Notes: generated by a model not told the origin, from the letters alone. A DNA stretch of 51,124 nucleotides from Pseudoalteromonas prydzensis (GCF_001661495.1 NZ_BDDT01000021.1:1-51124), one strand, 5' to 3'; shown: positions 8,238-16,154, counted from the first letter of the stretch. Made by a program: numbers and translations.

Positions 8238-9290
8238 ATGGAACTATGTAATATATTAAAATATGATCGCTCACTTTATCCTGGTAAAGCAGTGTTTTTT
8301 TATAAAACGGCTGACTCTGATTTTGTTCCTTTAGAGGCTGACGTTAATAAGATTAGAGGCCCAAAATCTGGTTTTACTGAAGCATTCACTCCGCAGTTTT
8401 CACCAAAAAACATCTCACCTCAGGACTTAACACATAATAATATATTAACTCTTGAAGAGTGTTATGTCCCTCCAAATGTGGAACATATATTTTGTCGGTT
8501 TTCTTTAAGGATACAGGCTAAATCGTTGGCTCCTTCAGGCTGTAGTGACCCTGATGTTTTCTCTTTATTAAAAGAGTTGGCCGCGACGTTTAAAGAGAGC
8601 GGGGGTTATAAGGAGTTAGCCGTAAGGTATTGTCGAAATATTCTATTGGGTACATGGCTTTGGCGTAACCAAAACACGGGTAACACTCAAATTGAAATTA
8701 AAACCAGCAAAGGGAGTTGTTATTTAATCGATAACACCCGTAAGTTGGCTTGGGAAAGTAAGTGGGCTTCTGATGATCAAAAAGTATTGGAAGAACTAAG
8801 TAATGAAATTGAGAGCGCATTAACCGATCCCAATGTTTTTTGGAGTGCCGATATAACCGCGAAAATAGAAGCCTCATTTTGCCAAGAAATTTACCCAAGC
8901 CAAATTCTTAACGACAAGGTTAAGCAAGGAGAGGCTTCTAAGCAGTTTGTAAAAGCGAAATGTGCAGATGGCCGTTATGCTGTAAGCTTTAATTCTGTAA
9001 AAATAGGTGCCGCGCTTCAGTCAATTGATGATTGGTGGGATGAGGATGCAAGTAAAAGATTACGAGTGCATGAGTTTGGTGCAGATAAAGAAATAGGCAT
9101 AGCCCGACGCCCTCCCGATTCTGAGCAGAACTTTTACTCTATTTTCAAAAATACTGAATGGTATTTATCAGCCCTTAAAAATTGCATTACTAATAAAAAT
9201 GAAAGTATAGACCCAGCTATTTATTATTTAATTTCTATATTGGTTAAGGGTGGAATGTTCCAGAAAAAAGCAGAGGCTAAAAAGGCGTAG
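8238..9290 (+). CDS. Cas7f-type crRNA backbone protein (Csy3-like)
   Basis: 350 residues from the ATG at 8238, which has GGAAG seven bases upstream; the frame extends further back into cas8/5 but the shorter start fits Cas7f. The N-terminus MELCNILKYDRSLYPGKAVF is typical of Csy3-like proteins. Six copies would line the spacer part of the crRNA in the Cascade filament. It lies 14 bp after cas8/5 and two bases before cas6, consistent with one transcript. Confidence 0.9.
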   Translation: MELCNILKYDRSLYPGKAVFFYKTADSDFVPLEADVNKIRGPKSGFTEAFTPQFSPKNISPQDLTHNNILTLEECYVPPNVEHIFCRFSLRIQAKSLAPSGCSDPDVFSLLKELAATFKESGGYKELAVRYCRNILLGTWLWRNQNTGNTQIEIKTSKGSCYLIDNTRKLAWESKWASDDQKVLEELSNEIESALTDPNVFWSADITAKIEASFCQEIYPSQILNDKVKQGEASKQFVKAKCADGRYAVSFNSVKIGAALQSIDDWWDEDASKRLRVHEFGADKEIGIARRPPDSEQNFYSIFKNTEWYLSALKNCITNKNESIDPAIYYLISILVKGGMFQKKAEAKKA

Positions 9291-9292
9291 TT

Positions 9293-9904
9293 ATGCAAAG
9301 GTATTACTTCATAATCCACTTTTTACCAAAACAAGCAAACCTAGCGCTGCTTACTGGCCGTTGTATTTCTATTATGCATGGATTTATTTTTAAGCATAAT
9401 ATTGAAGGAGTGGGAGTTACGTTTCCTACTTGGTCGGACTCATCAATCGGCAATGTAATTGCTTTTGTTCATACGGATATGGCGGTTTTAAACAGCCTTA
9501 AAGAGCAAGCGTATTTTGTTGACATGCAAGATTGTGGCTTTTTTAAAATAAGCCAAATTTTAGCCGTTCCTGACAGCTGCCAAGAAATACGTTTTATACG
9601 TAATCAGGCGGTAGCAAAAATATTTACAGGTGAAAGTAGAAGAAGATTAAAGCGTCTGCAAAAAAGAGCCTTAGCAAGAGGTGAAGACTTTAACCCTAAA
9701 AAGCTCGCAGCCCCACGTGAGGTTGATATTTTTCATAGGGTAGCCATGACTAGCAAGAGCTCACAAGAGGATTATATTCTTCATATTCAAAAGCAAAATG
9801 CCGACTGCCAAGCAGAGCCAGTCTTTAGTAATTATGGTTTTTCATCAAATGAAAAGTTTAAAGGCACGGTTCCTGATTTATCACCGTTTATAGAAAGCAA
9901 TTAA
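9293..9904 (+). CDS. Cas6f (Csy4-like) crRNA-processing endonuclease
   Basis: 203 residues, usual for Cas6f. It cuts the CRISPR transcript at the base of the repeat hairpin and stays on the 3' handle. The N-terminal ferredoxin-like domain has a His within SIMHGF at about residue 29, the position of the catalytic His of Csy4. The basic helix SRRRLKRLQKR (about 115-125) corresponds to the Arg-rich helix that reads the hairpin major groove. The adjacent array has repeats with the expected 5-bp hairpin. Confidence 0.92.
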   Translation: MQRYYFIIHFLPKQANLALLTGRCISIMHGFIFKHNIEGVGVTFPTWSDSSIGNVIAFVHTDMAVLNSLKEQAYFVDMQDCGFFKISQILAVPDSCQEIRFIRNQAVAKIFTGESRRRLKRLQKRALARGEDFNPKKLAAPREVDIFHRVAMTSKSSQEDYILHIQKQNADCQAEPVFSNYGFSSNEKFKGTVPDLSPFIESN

Positions 9905-10032
9905 CCTTTATTTTTGTCACAATTATAAGTTATTGATATTAATGCGATATAAGCAAGCATTTTAAAAATGGGTAAAATTGAATTTGCTTTTTAATTATAT
10001 GAATTATATAGATAAATTTAGCTATTTTGATA
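9905..10032 (+). promoter_or_regulatory. CRISPR leader region
   Basis: This 128-bp AT-rich non-coding stretch separates the cas6 stop from the first repeat, in the place of a leader. No clear -35/-10 pair could be picked, so the array may be read through from the cas operon or from a weak promoter here. Confidence 0.4.
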
Positions 10033-10299
10033 GTGACCTGCCGTATAGGCAGCTGAAAATAAAACGTTCTTTGCTCTGACTTGCTGCGTGCAGTGACCTG
10101 CCGTATAGGCAGCTGAAAATTTCTGGGAATTGGGCTTGATCAGTCATGGTTAGTGACCTGCCGTATAGGCAGCTGAAAATTCTATTATCAAAAAAACTAG
10201 AACCACAGAAACGTAACCTGCCGTATAGGCAGCTGAAGATAAAAACAATCGATTCGATGTTTAAGTTAATGTAATTCTGCCGAAAAGGCAGTGAGTAGT
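10033..10299 (+). CRISPR. Type I-F3 CRISPR array: five repeats, four spacers
   Basis: Repeats are 28 bp, starting GTGACCTGCCGTATAGG and ending CAGCTGAAAAT, at 10033, 10093, 10153, 10213 and 10272. The core CTGCC-GTATA-GGCAG forms a 5-bp hairpin. Repeats 1-3 are identical. Repeat 4 has two changes (GTAACC at the start, GAAGAT at the end). Repeat 5 keeps only the hairpin arms, with loop GAAAA, and diverged flanks. Spacers 1-3 are 32 nt; spacer 4 is about 31 nt. In I-F3 transposons the unit between diverged terminal repeats is usually the guide for the home attachment site, so spacer 4 (10241-10271) is the likely homing guide. Confidence 0.95.
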
Positions 10300-10921
10300 A
10301 ATTGAAAAAAACAGTCTTATATTTAAAGGCTGGTTTTATATTTTTATTTAATAAGTAGATTTATATTTAAGGTTATTCACTCTGTTTTTAGAGAGTATTA
10401 AGTTTCCTAATTAATAACGGTAGGCTAACATCCTGTGAATAAGTAAAACATATTTGCTAGAAGTACAAATCAGTGGCCAAAATTAGTCGACCGCTAAACT
10501 ACAAATTTATGATTAGCGCTAGGTTTAATATCGCTAGTTATACACATCTCTAAGCTTGCTAAAGTTATATTTAATATGGCACCTCAAGTAATTGGCTGAT
10601 AGTCGGTTTAGAGAGAAAAACCGGTCATTGAAAAGTTAAACTTATTCCTGCTTTGATGAATAAGATTCTAGTTTCGTTCAATAACATTTTTAACCGCCGT
10701 TTTGGTGAAAAATAACCCTGTTAAATTTTATCTATTTTAATTATTTGTTTACAAAAGTAATTATTGGTGAAATTATCAAGGTATGTAATATACGCCGTTT
10801 TGGTGTGTTATAAACCCCTAAGCTGGTGTTCAATAAGCTGCCAAAGCACAAATGCTCCTTTGGTCATTCCGTCAGTTTAAATCTTTTTAGAATAGTTATT
10901 ATCAAAAAGGATAATTACAAT
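10300..10921. other. Non-coding region after the array, probable transposon end
   Basis: No gene in 622 bp. Contents: a hairpin at about 10599-10628 (CGGTTT/AAACCG), the repeated 13-mer described separately, and a GTTCAATAA motif at 10676 and again at 10828. The last 50 bp hold the upstream region of the TIR gene. The region is where the cas-proximal end of the transposon is expected. Confidence 0.5.
10695..10805. repeat. Candidate TnsB-binding repeats of the transposon end
   Basis: The 13-mer CGCCGTTTTGGTG occurs exactly at 10695-10707 and 10793-10805. A partly matching site, TTATTGGTGAAATTATC, lies between them near 10761. Tn7-like ends carry several copies of such sites for the TnsB transposase, and this cluster follows the array, where an end should be. 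I could not fix the terminal TGT/ACA or a target duplication. Confidence 0.5.
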
Positions 10922-11608
10922 ATGGCACAATGCACAGCACCAAGAAATGGCCACCGCACTGCTAGTGGTGCTGCTTCATGCCCTGCATGTAGTAGTAGGA
11001 GTCGTGGCTATGGCGGAGGATATCAATCATATTCACCTTCGTCATATTCCTCTTCAGGAAGTGGTCTTAGTAATAGTATTGGGTCTAGTAGTGCACGCCC
11101 TCATTGGTCAAAATCTGGTTCATCCGTGGCTTACACAGCTGCTGATGTACGAATGCTCACCCCAGTTCGTCAAAATGTCGAAAGACGAGCTTCCAAGCCT
11201 GATTTGCGGGATATCTTCCTATGCCATGCATGGGATGATCGAAAGGGAGCAGCTAAGGAGTTACACGATAAGCTTGAGGCTTTAGGTGTTTCGGTTTGGT
11301 TTAGTGAAAAGGACGTTCTTCTAGGTGCAAGTTTGCTTCGTGAAATAGATAAAGGATTGGTCAAGTCACGAGTCGGAATTGTATTAGTTACACCATCGTT
11401 TTTGAAACGGATCTCAGGAGAAGGAATCGCTGATAAAGAGCTTTCGGCACTTCTAGCGACTGACCTTCTTGTTCCCATTGTACATGAAACAACTTATGAG
11501 GATTTGCGCGATGCCAGTCCGCTTCTTGGTTCTCGAAGTGGATTAGATACCGCAGAAGACCCAATAGAAAATATTGCCGCAAAACTTGCCGAGCTGGTTG
11601 CGCTCTAA
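10922..11608 (+). CDS. TIR-domain protein with an N-terminal zinc-binding-like motif
   Basis: From the ATG at 10922 (AAGGATAA upstream) the product is 228 residues; an upstream GTG at 10826 is in frame but has no homology. Residues 1-23 hold Cys4, His11, Cys20 and Cys23, a possible zinc site, followed by a Ser/Gly/Tyr-rich linker to about residue 68. Residues 96-225 are a TIR domain (DIFLCHAW, then VSVWFSEKDV, then SLLREIDKGL). Glu141 in that last motif matches the catalytic Glu of TIR NAD-cleaving enzymes. Bacterial TIR proteins mostly act in anti-phage defence, but no sensor partner is obvious here. The stop codon lies at the start of an attC-like region. Confidence 0.85.
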   Translation: MAQCTAPRNGHRTASGAASCPACSSRSRGYGGGYQSYSPSSYSSSGSGLSNSIGSSSARPHWSKSGSSVAYTAADVRMLTPVRQNVERRASKPDLRDIFLCHAWDDRKGAAKELHDKLEALGVSVWFSEKDVLLGASLLREIDKGLVKSRVGIVLVTPSFLKRISGEGIADKELSALLATDLLVPIVHETTYEDLRDASPLLGSRSGLDTAEDPIENIAAKLAELVAL

Positions 11609-11834
11609 CAACAATTGGCCATCGCTTTGCGATTATATCCAACAGTTCTTTTCCGCTTAGCAAGGAGTTTAGGCTGTAGAATCACTCTTTGTTAAGAGAA
11701 ACAGCCTGTTTTATGAGTTACAAAATGCATTACCTAATGCTTTAAAAACAACGCTTAGAGTTAATTACAGGATCTCGTGTTTTAATTAGATCTGGCTGTT
11801 AGATTTATTCTACAGCCTCGTTATGCAAACTAGG
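11605..11834 (+). repeat. Long attC-like palindromic region after the TIR gene
   Basis: The stop codon of the TIR gene is part of CTCTAACAACAATTGGCC, an R''-like start. Further on, AGGCTGTAGAATC (about 11671) pairs with GATTTATTCTACAGCCT (about 11803-11819), and AAACAGCC pairs with GGCTGTT inside. The right edge is CTCGTTATGCAAAC, which resembles the R' end of Vibrio-type attC repeats (GTTATGC). The whole is about 200 bp, long for attC, so two nested or fused sites are possible. Confidence 0.45.
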
Positions 11835-11842
11835 AAAAATCA

Positions 11843-12409
11843 GTGTTAGAAATTATTAAATCTGTAGATATGAAAACATGGATGGGTCTTGCCGGAGTTC
11901 TAGTTGGCGCATCACTAGGGCTTGTTGGAGTGTTTATTGCGAATCGTTCAAGCCTTTCTAGGTTGAAGCTTCAGCTGGAGAAAGAGCAACAGAGGAACCA
12001 TTCGCAGCTGAAGAGAGAGAAATTGGAAGAGCTATATATTCTATTAAGTCACTGGATAAGTATGTTCTTTAGTAATTATTTCAAACTTACTCTAGTTATG
12101 AAAAATGAGATAGATTACAACCAATATCTTGATGAGATAATTTCAGATGGAGCGGATAAAAAAGTTGACTTTCAGCGTATTGAAATGATTCTTAATATAT
12201 ATGGGAGGGAGTTACTTCCCGCGTATCACAAAGTTCTAGGGTGGCGCGAGAAAGTAAACGATATTGCTGCCGCTCATAAAATGGATTACAAAAATGGAAA
12301 GGTAAACGGCGAGAGATATATTACACCATATACCACCGTTCATACAGAACTAGAAAAATCTGTTGAAACTTTGAAAGCAGAGTTAGCTGAACTCGCAGCA
12401 AATGCATAA
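11843..12409 (+). CDS. Hypothetical membrane-anchored protein (188 aa)
   Basis: GTG start with AGGA eight bases upstream. One transmembrane helix at about residues 14-33 is followed by a basic coiled-coil segment (about 38-65) and a helical soluble domain with no recognised family. Single-pass anchor plus helical cytoplasmic part is common among small accessory genes of islands and integrons. The stop TAA is inside an attC-like sequence. Confidence 0.6.
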   Translation: MLEIIKSVDMKTWMGLAGVLVGASLGLVGVFIANRSSLSRLKLQLEKEQQRNHSQLKREKLEELYILLSHWISMFFSNYFKLTLVMKNEIDYNQYLDEIISDGADKKVDFQRIEMILNIYGRELLPAYHKVLGWREKVNDIAAAHKMDYKNGKVNGERYITPYTTVHTELEKSVETLKAELAELAANA

Positions 12410-12450
12410 CAAGTGTAGTCGCATGACACAAATTGCAACAGGCGTTAGGC
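12404..12450 (+). repeat. attC-like site
   Basis: It begins GCATAACAAG, overlapping the stop codon of the preceding gene, and ends CAGGCGTTAGGC: the R'' and R' boxes of an integron attC site. The inner part is short and its stem is weak, so the site may be degenerate. Confidence 0.5.
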
Positions 12451-12496
12451 TACTCGTCAGTCAAACCACGCTTGAACAGTATTAGAGGTATTGAAA

Positions 12497-12901
12497 GTGT
12501 TCAAATTAAAACTACATAGATATTTTCAGTTATTCGGTCTTTACGGAGTGCTTTTTCTAATTCCAATATTGCAAAATCAAATTAACAGCTTTTCAGGTGC
12601 AGAAGACGAATATAAAAGGAAGCAGACACAATTTATTGTCGAACATATGTATTACGACGTTAAAAGATTAACTTGTGACTTAGTTGGACAACAAGCTACG
12701 ACTCACGACTGTGAAAAAGGTATATATCAAGATAAAAGGTTAAGTGGTGCAATTGATAATGAAAAACGTGTTGCTGATGACAAATCAAAGTTCTTATCCT
12801 TGTATTGGATAGCCTACTATTTATTTGCAGCTTTGGGCTTTTTGGGTAACTACATCGAGTATAGAAAAGAGTATGTTCAGTCAACGAATGTTGCAGCGTA
12901 G
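12497..12901 (+). CDS. Small two-helix membrane protein, unknown (134 aa)
   Basis: The GTG at 12497 is preferred because AGAGGT lies at a good distance; an in-frame TTG at 12491 is too close to it. Hydrophobic helices are at about residues 12-27 and 97-114, with a polar loop of about 70 residues containing two Cys (TCDLVG and HDCEKG), consistent with a periplasmic loop. No family recognised. Its stop codon directly adjoins an attC-like site. Confidence 0.6.
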   Translation: MFKLKLHRYFQLFGLYGVLFLIPILQNQINSFSGAEDEYKRKQTQFIVEHMYYDVKRLTCDLVGQQATTHDCEKGIYQDKRLSGAIDNEKRVADDKSKFLSLYWIAYYLFAALGFLGNYIEYRKEYVQSTNVAA

Positions 12902-13000
12902 CCTAACAAACCAAGTAAGCGGGACAATAACACGTCGGCTCCCGTCACTTCTTTCCGTATTAGAGACACGTGTTATTACCCTTTCTTGGGGCGTTAACGC
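12901..13000 (+). repeat. 100-bp attC-like site
   Basis: The sequence starts GCCTAACAAACCAAG and ends CTTGGGGCGTTAACGC. CCAAGTAAG pairs with CTTTCTTGG, and GGGACAATAACACGT pairs with ACGTGTTATTACCC. Outer TAAC/GTTA boxes with two stem segments and a loop are the layout of the longer attC sites of chromosomal integrons. This is the best-formed site on the right side. Confidence 0.65.
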
Positions 13001-13026
13001 AAATATGAATCAGCATCGAGGGTAGT

Positions 13027-13653
13027 ATGAAAGAGTTTCAAGATTTAATTATATCAATCAATAAAGATAGCTTTGATTCATTTAGTGAATATATATCAAA
13101 AGTTTCTAACTTATGGAAGAGAGATAATGAAAAGGAAGATGGTGTAACAAGATTTACTGATGAAAAAATGTATTGCTATAATTTTCTTTCTGATGATGAA
13201 GAAGTTGCGAGCCTATGGTTATCAGAAAAAGATACTAATAATCTATATGTATCAAATATTGTACCAATTAAATCGAGTCAGCTGACAATCGATGAATATA
13301 ATAAAATTCTGAAACTATTTTGCGAGCAGGTTCTATCACAAGCTCAAAAGAAGTTTAATTTTAAGTTAGATATTTCAAAAGATAACATTGAGCTAGAAGA
13401 TTTGTTAACAGATAACTCCGCAAAAGCTTTAAGAGCATTCTCAGCCTTGGCTAACAAATCAACAGGCCGTTCTCATCCCATGGATCAAAAAAGGTGGTTT
13501 GATTTTATAAGCTTAACTTTTTACTCTGATGCAAAAATCACTCCCGAACTGTTAGAAAAATATCTGATTGAAGATGGCTGGGATCAGAATGCTGCTTTAG
13601 AACTTGCTTGTGACTATGAGTATTCAATTGATTTACTATCAGCAGTAAGGTAA
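13027..13653 (+). CDS. Hypothetical protein paired with a PIN-domain gene (208 aa)
   Basis: A soluble acidic protein without signal peptide or membrane segment and with no family I recognise. The central region has a conserved-looking stretch from LLTDNSAKALRAFSALANKS to HPMDQKRWFDFI. It is followed nine bases later by a PIN-like nuclease gene, so the two probably work together, for example as an accessory or neutralising partner. ATG is preceded by GAGGGTAG. Confidence 0.65.
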   Translation: MKEFQDLIISINKDSFDSFSEYISKVSNLWKRDNEKEDGVTRFTDEKMYCYNFLSDDEEVASLWLSEKDTNNLYVSNIVPIKSSQLTIDEYNKILKLFCEQVLSQAQKKFNFKLDISKDNIELEDLLTDNSAKALRAFSALANKSTGRSHPMDQKRWFDFISLTFYSDAKITPELLEKYLIEDGWDQNAALELACDYEYSIDLLSAVR

Positions 13654-13662
13654 GAAGTTTTA

Positions 13663-14358
13663 ATGAAAGCGAATTTACAAGATTTATGTAAGCTCATTAT
13701 AAATGACCCAAAGCCTGTAATGTTTATCGATACATGTGTTTTCCTTGATATTGTTAGAGTGTGCGCAAGAGATAATTCTAATGTAAATACGATCACATCT
13801 GCCGACAAGTTGATTGGCATGGATTCAGTTTGGATTGTTATTAGCGATATCGTAGAAAGTGAATGGCAAGAAAATATTGATGTCGTATTCCCTGAAACAG
13901 AACGGCACCTCAAGCATTTAGACAAGAATATAGCATTATTTAAAAGTTCATTAGAAAAATTCCCATCGCTAGGTGGATTTCAATATACGAAAAAGCCTAC
14001 AGAGTATGGTGTTCATCATGAGTTGAAAAAATTATCTGAAGCGTTGTATGGTAAAGCTTTGATTATTGAGGCAGATACAGACTGCTTTGGGAAAGCAATG
14101 ATACGTGTTATCCAAAATGTTGCCCCATCAGCAAAAGGAAAGGACGAATCAAAAGATTGCAGTATATATGAACATTATTTAGCTCTAGCAGACTTGCTAA
14201 AACAACACTCATTTAATAAACAAATCCTTTTTGCTAGTTCTAATAAAGCTGATTTTGGTGACCCTAGTGCTCCTAGGCCTCCCATAGATAAAGAATTAAA
14301 TGATCTAGGTATTCAGTTTGTGAATAATTTACCTTGGGCAACATCACTTATTGCCTAA
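13663..14358 (+). CDS. PIN-like domain nuclease (231 aa)
   Basis: The N-terminus VMFIDTCVFLDIVR carries the first conserved Asp (Asp23) of PIN RNases after a hydrophobic strand. Further acidic positions are in DIVESEW, in the ADTDCFGKAM region and in KDESKDCSIYEH. The terminal ILFASSNKADF is the usual last strand of a PIN fold. Such proteins cut RNA, often as toxins or phage-defence effectors. The length exceeds small VapC toxins, which fits the larger DUF4935-like group. Co-transcribed with 13027-13653. Confidence 0.75.
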   Translation: MKANLQDLCKLIINDPKPVMFIDTCVFLDIVRVCARDNSNVNTITSADKLIGMDSVWIVISDIVESEWQENIDVVFPETERHLKHLDKNIALFKSSLEKFPSLGGFQYTKKPTEYGVHHELKKLSEALYGKALIIEADTDCFGKAMIRVIQNVAPSAKGKDESKDCSIYEHYLALADLLKQHSFNKQILFASSNKADFGDPSAPRPPIDKELNDLGIQFVNNLPWATSLIA

Positions 14359-14368
14359 AGTGGACTGG

Positions 14369-14446
14369 ACTTCCCAGCTTTCACTAGACAGTTTTTAACT
14401 CACAATAGTACGATTCTTCAAATTTAGCATGTGGCACACCGCCTGT
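14369..14446 (+). repeat. 78-bp direct repeat, left copy
   Basis: The last 57 bp match the copy at 17079-17156 at 53 positions, including 38 identical bases from 14390; the first 21 bp match less well. The pair flanks the MFS/TetR module. The right copy lies upstream of the chemoreceptor gene, so this may mark an insertion by duplication or an island boundary. Confidence 0.75.
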
Positions 14447-14936
14447 GTGTGAATGACACTTTTGCGAAGTTCGATTTGAGCGAAAACCAACTACTAGGAT
14501 AAGTTAAAATTCAGTCCTACAATCGTAAATACTGAAATTTTACCAATAACTTTATTTATGCTCTGACGATGCCTATTTACCAACGACAGACGAAAGCAGT
14601 AAAGTTCAAGCATATAAATGTTAACTGTCATGTCACTGTATGGTTTTATTTTATGTCATTGTATGGTGTCGAATTGTCTGTAAGTGACTGATATGTCAGT
14701 CCAGTGCTTGTCACGCTTTGCTTACAGCGACATTGTCGCTGAAATCATAGTTTACTTGCAGCGACAGTGTGCTTTAATTATCGTCAAAGCTAAGTAAAAA
14801 CCACACACCCACTATGGAGTGTGGTTTTAAAAAGAAGTAACTCAAACCTTCGAACGCTACAAAGAGCTAGTGAAAATAATAATACTTAGTTAAACTTCCT
14901 TACATTGTCAGACCTGCATAATCAGACATTTTTCGA
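14447..14936. other. Non-coding region between the PIN gene and the MFS exporter
   Basis: About 490 bp without a supported gene. It contains two near-identical 14-mers (TGTCACTGTATGGT at about 14631 and TGTCATTGTATGGT at about 14654), a small palindrome CAGCGACATTGTCGCTG near 14725, and the terminator at 14797-14828. These look like decayed repeats. Confidence 0.4.
14797..14828. terminator. Bidirectional terminator
   Basis: AAAACCACAC and GTGTGGTTTT form a perfect 10-bp stem around a 12-nt loop, with A-runs and T-runs on the two sides so that it can act in either direction. It ends the minus-strand MFS gene. Confidence 0.75.
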
Positions 14937-16154
14937 TCAATGTCCAACGACAGAACTTTCACTGATACGCGCTCCAGATTTAAAGGCATGCGAATGATAT
15001 GACCAAGCTATTAAAAATGCGATTGAAAGTAAAGCCAACAGAGACCAAGGGAAAGAGCTAACACCTACTGAATCAAGCAGTATCCCACCAACGATTCCTC
15101 CGCCGGCAATGGCTGAATTCCATGCAACAACATTCATAGAAAGCGCCACATCAGCACCACTACCTGCAGCATCGGCCAATGCGGTTTGCAATAAGGTGGA
15201 CGCGCCTCCAAAAGTGATGCCCCACACTACGACACCGATATAGACAATTTCTGGAGATTGAGCACCAAATCCAAATAGCAAAGCAATTAAAGCGAATGCT
15301 AAGAGACTTGTTAGAACGGTAGTACGTAAATATCGGTCCACCAGCATGCCTGCAAACCAAATACCGACAAGGGCCGCAAGACCAAAGGTAAGTAGAACCA
15401 AATCAATTCGTTTCCCAAGCCCTGCTTGCTCAACAAACGGTGCAATATAGGTATAGAGAATATTGTGGGCTAACATCCATGTCATAACCACGCAGAGTAC
15501 TGGTCGAACTCCGGGACTCATGAAGACTTTCCTCAACGGTAAGCGCTCGTGAGCGGACTGCCCAGGATAGTCAGGAACCTTCGCTATCACCCAGACGATC
15601 AAGATAAGTGCCAAACCTGACATGACGCCAAATGCAGTTTGCCAACCGATAGCAGCGCCCATAAATGTGCCAAGAGGTACACCCAAAGACAAAGCAAGAG
15701 GGATACCGACCATAGCGACAGCCATTGCGCGGCCTTGCTGATGGGGCTGAACCATACGGCGCGCATAACCAGCTAATAGACTCCAAGCAAGTCCGGCCGC
15801 AACGCCCGCGAAGAAACGAGCGACCAGTGTTAGAACATAGTTGCTTGATAAAGCAGTGACCGAGTTGAAAACGAAGAAGCCGAAGATGGTCAGCAGCAGG
15901 ACGTTACGCCGCTTCCAGCCACGTGTCGCAATCGTCAACGGTATGGCCGCAAGTAAAGATCCCAAAGCATATGCAGTTACCATTTGACCTGCTATAGCCT
16001 GGCTGATTTTCAGACCTGCACTGATCTGAGACAGCAGCCCCGCAGGCAATGTCTCTGTAACGATACAAATGAATCCGGTCATGGCCAGTGCAAGCAGTGC
16101 TGACATAGGTAAGCGATCCGGATCTTCATTTGCTTTATTGAGAGAATGATTCAC
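14937..16154 (-). CDS. MFS efflux transporter (DHA1, AraJ/SotB-like)
   Basis: 405 residues with 12 predicted transmembrane helices. The loop between helices 2 and 3 (RGWKRRNVLL) and the RFFAGVAAGLAWSLLAGYARR stretch of helices 4-5 are typical of drug and sugar exporters of the AraJ/SotB group. The substrate is unknown. The gene is divergent from a TetR regulator whose likely operator lies between them, so export is probably induced by a ligand of that regulator. Confidence 0.88.
   Translation of the reverse strand: MNHSLNKANEDPDRLPMSALLALAMTGFICIVTETLPAGLLSQISAGLKISQAIAGQMVTAYALGSLLAAIPLTIATRGWKRRNVLLLTIFGFFVFNSVTALSSNYVLTLVARFFAGVAAGLAWSLLAGYARRMVQPHQQGRAMAVAMVGIPLALSLGVPLGTFMGAAIGWQTAFGVMSGLALILIVWVIAKVPDYPGQSAHERLPLRKVFMSPGVRPVLCVVMTWMLAHNILYTYIAPFVEQAGLGKRIDLVLLTFGLAALVGIWFAGMLVDRYLRTTVLTSLLAFALIALLFGFGAQSPEIVYIGVVVWGITFGGASTLLQTALADAAGSGADVALSMNVVAWNSAIAGGGIVGGILLDSVGVSSFPWSLLALLSIAFLIAWSYHSHAFKSGARISESSVVGH

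Noticed and set aside
10241..10271. Match of spacer 4 to a gene inside this window
   Set aside because: Scanning by eye found no convincing protospacer; the target gene is probably outside the window.
10033..10299. Canonical adaptive type I-F CRISPR system
   Set aside because: No cas1 or cas2-3 is present, tniQ heads the operon and cas8 and cas5 are fused, which defines the transposon-linked I-F3 form.
10826..10921. N-terminal extension of the TIR protein from an upstream GTG
   Set aside because: The extra 32 residues have no recognisable feature and a good ribosome binding site precedes the ATG at 10922.
14447..14796. Second CRISPR-like or integron-like array from short repeats (TGTCAYTGTATGGT and GCGACA palindromes)
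   Set aside because: Only two copies with irregular spacing and no consistent unit length.
15160..15786. Short reading frames within the MFS gene in another frame
   Set aside because: They lie wholly inside a well-supported membrane-protein gene and encode Trp/Cys/Arg-rich sequence without any domain.
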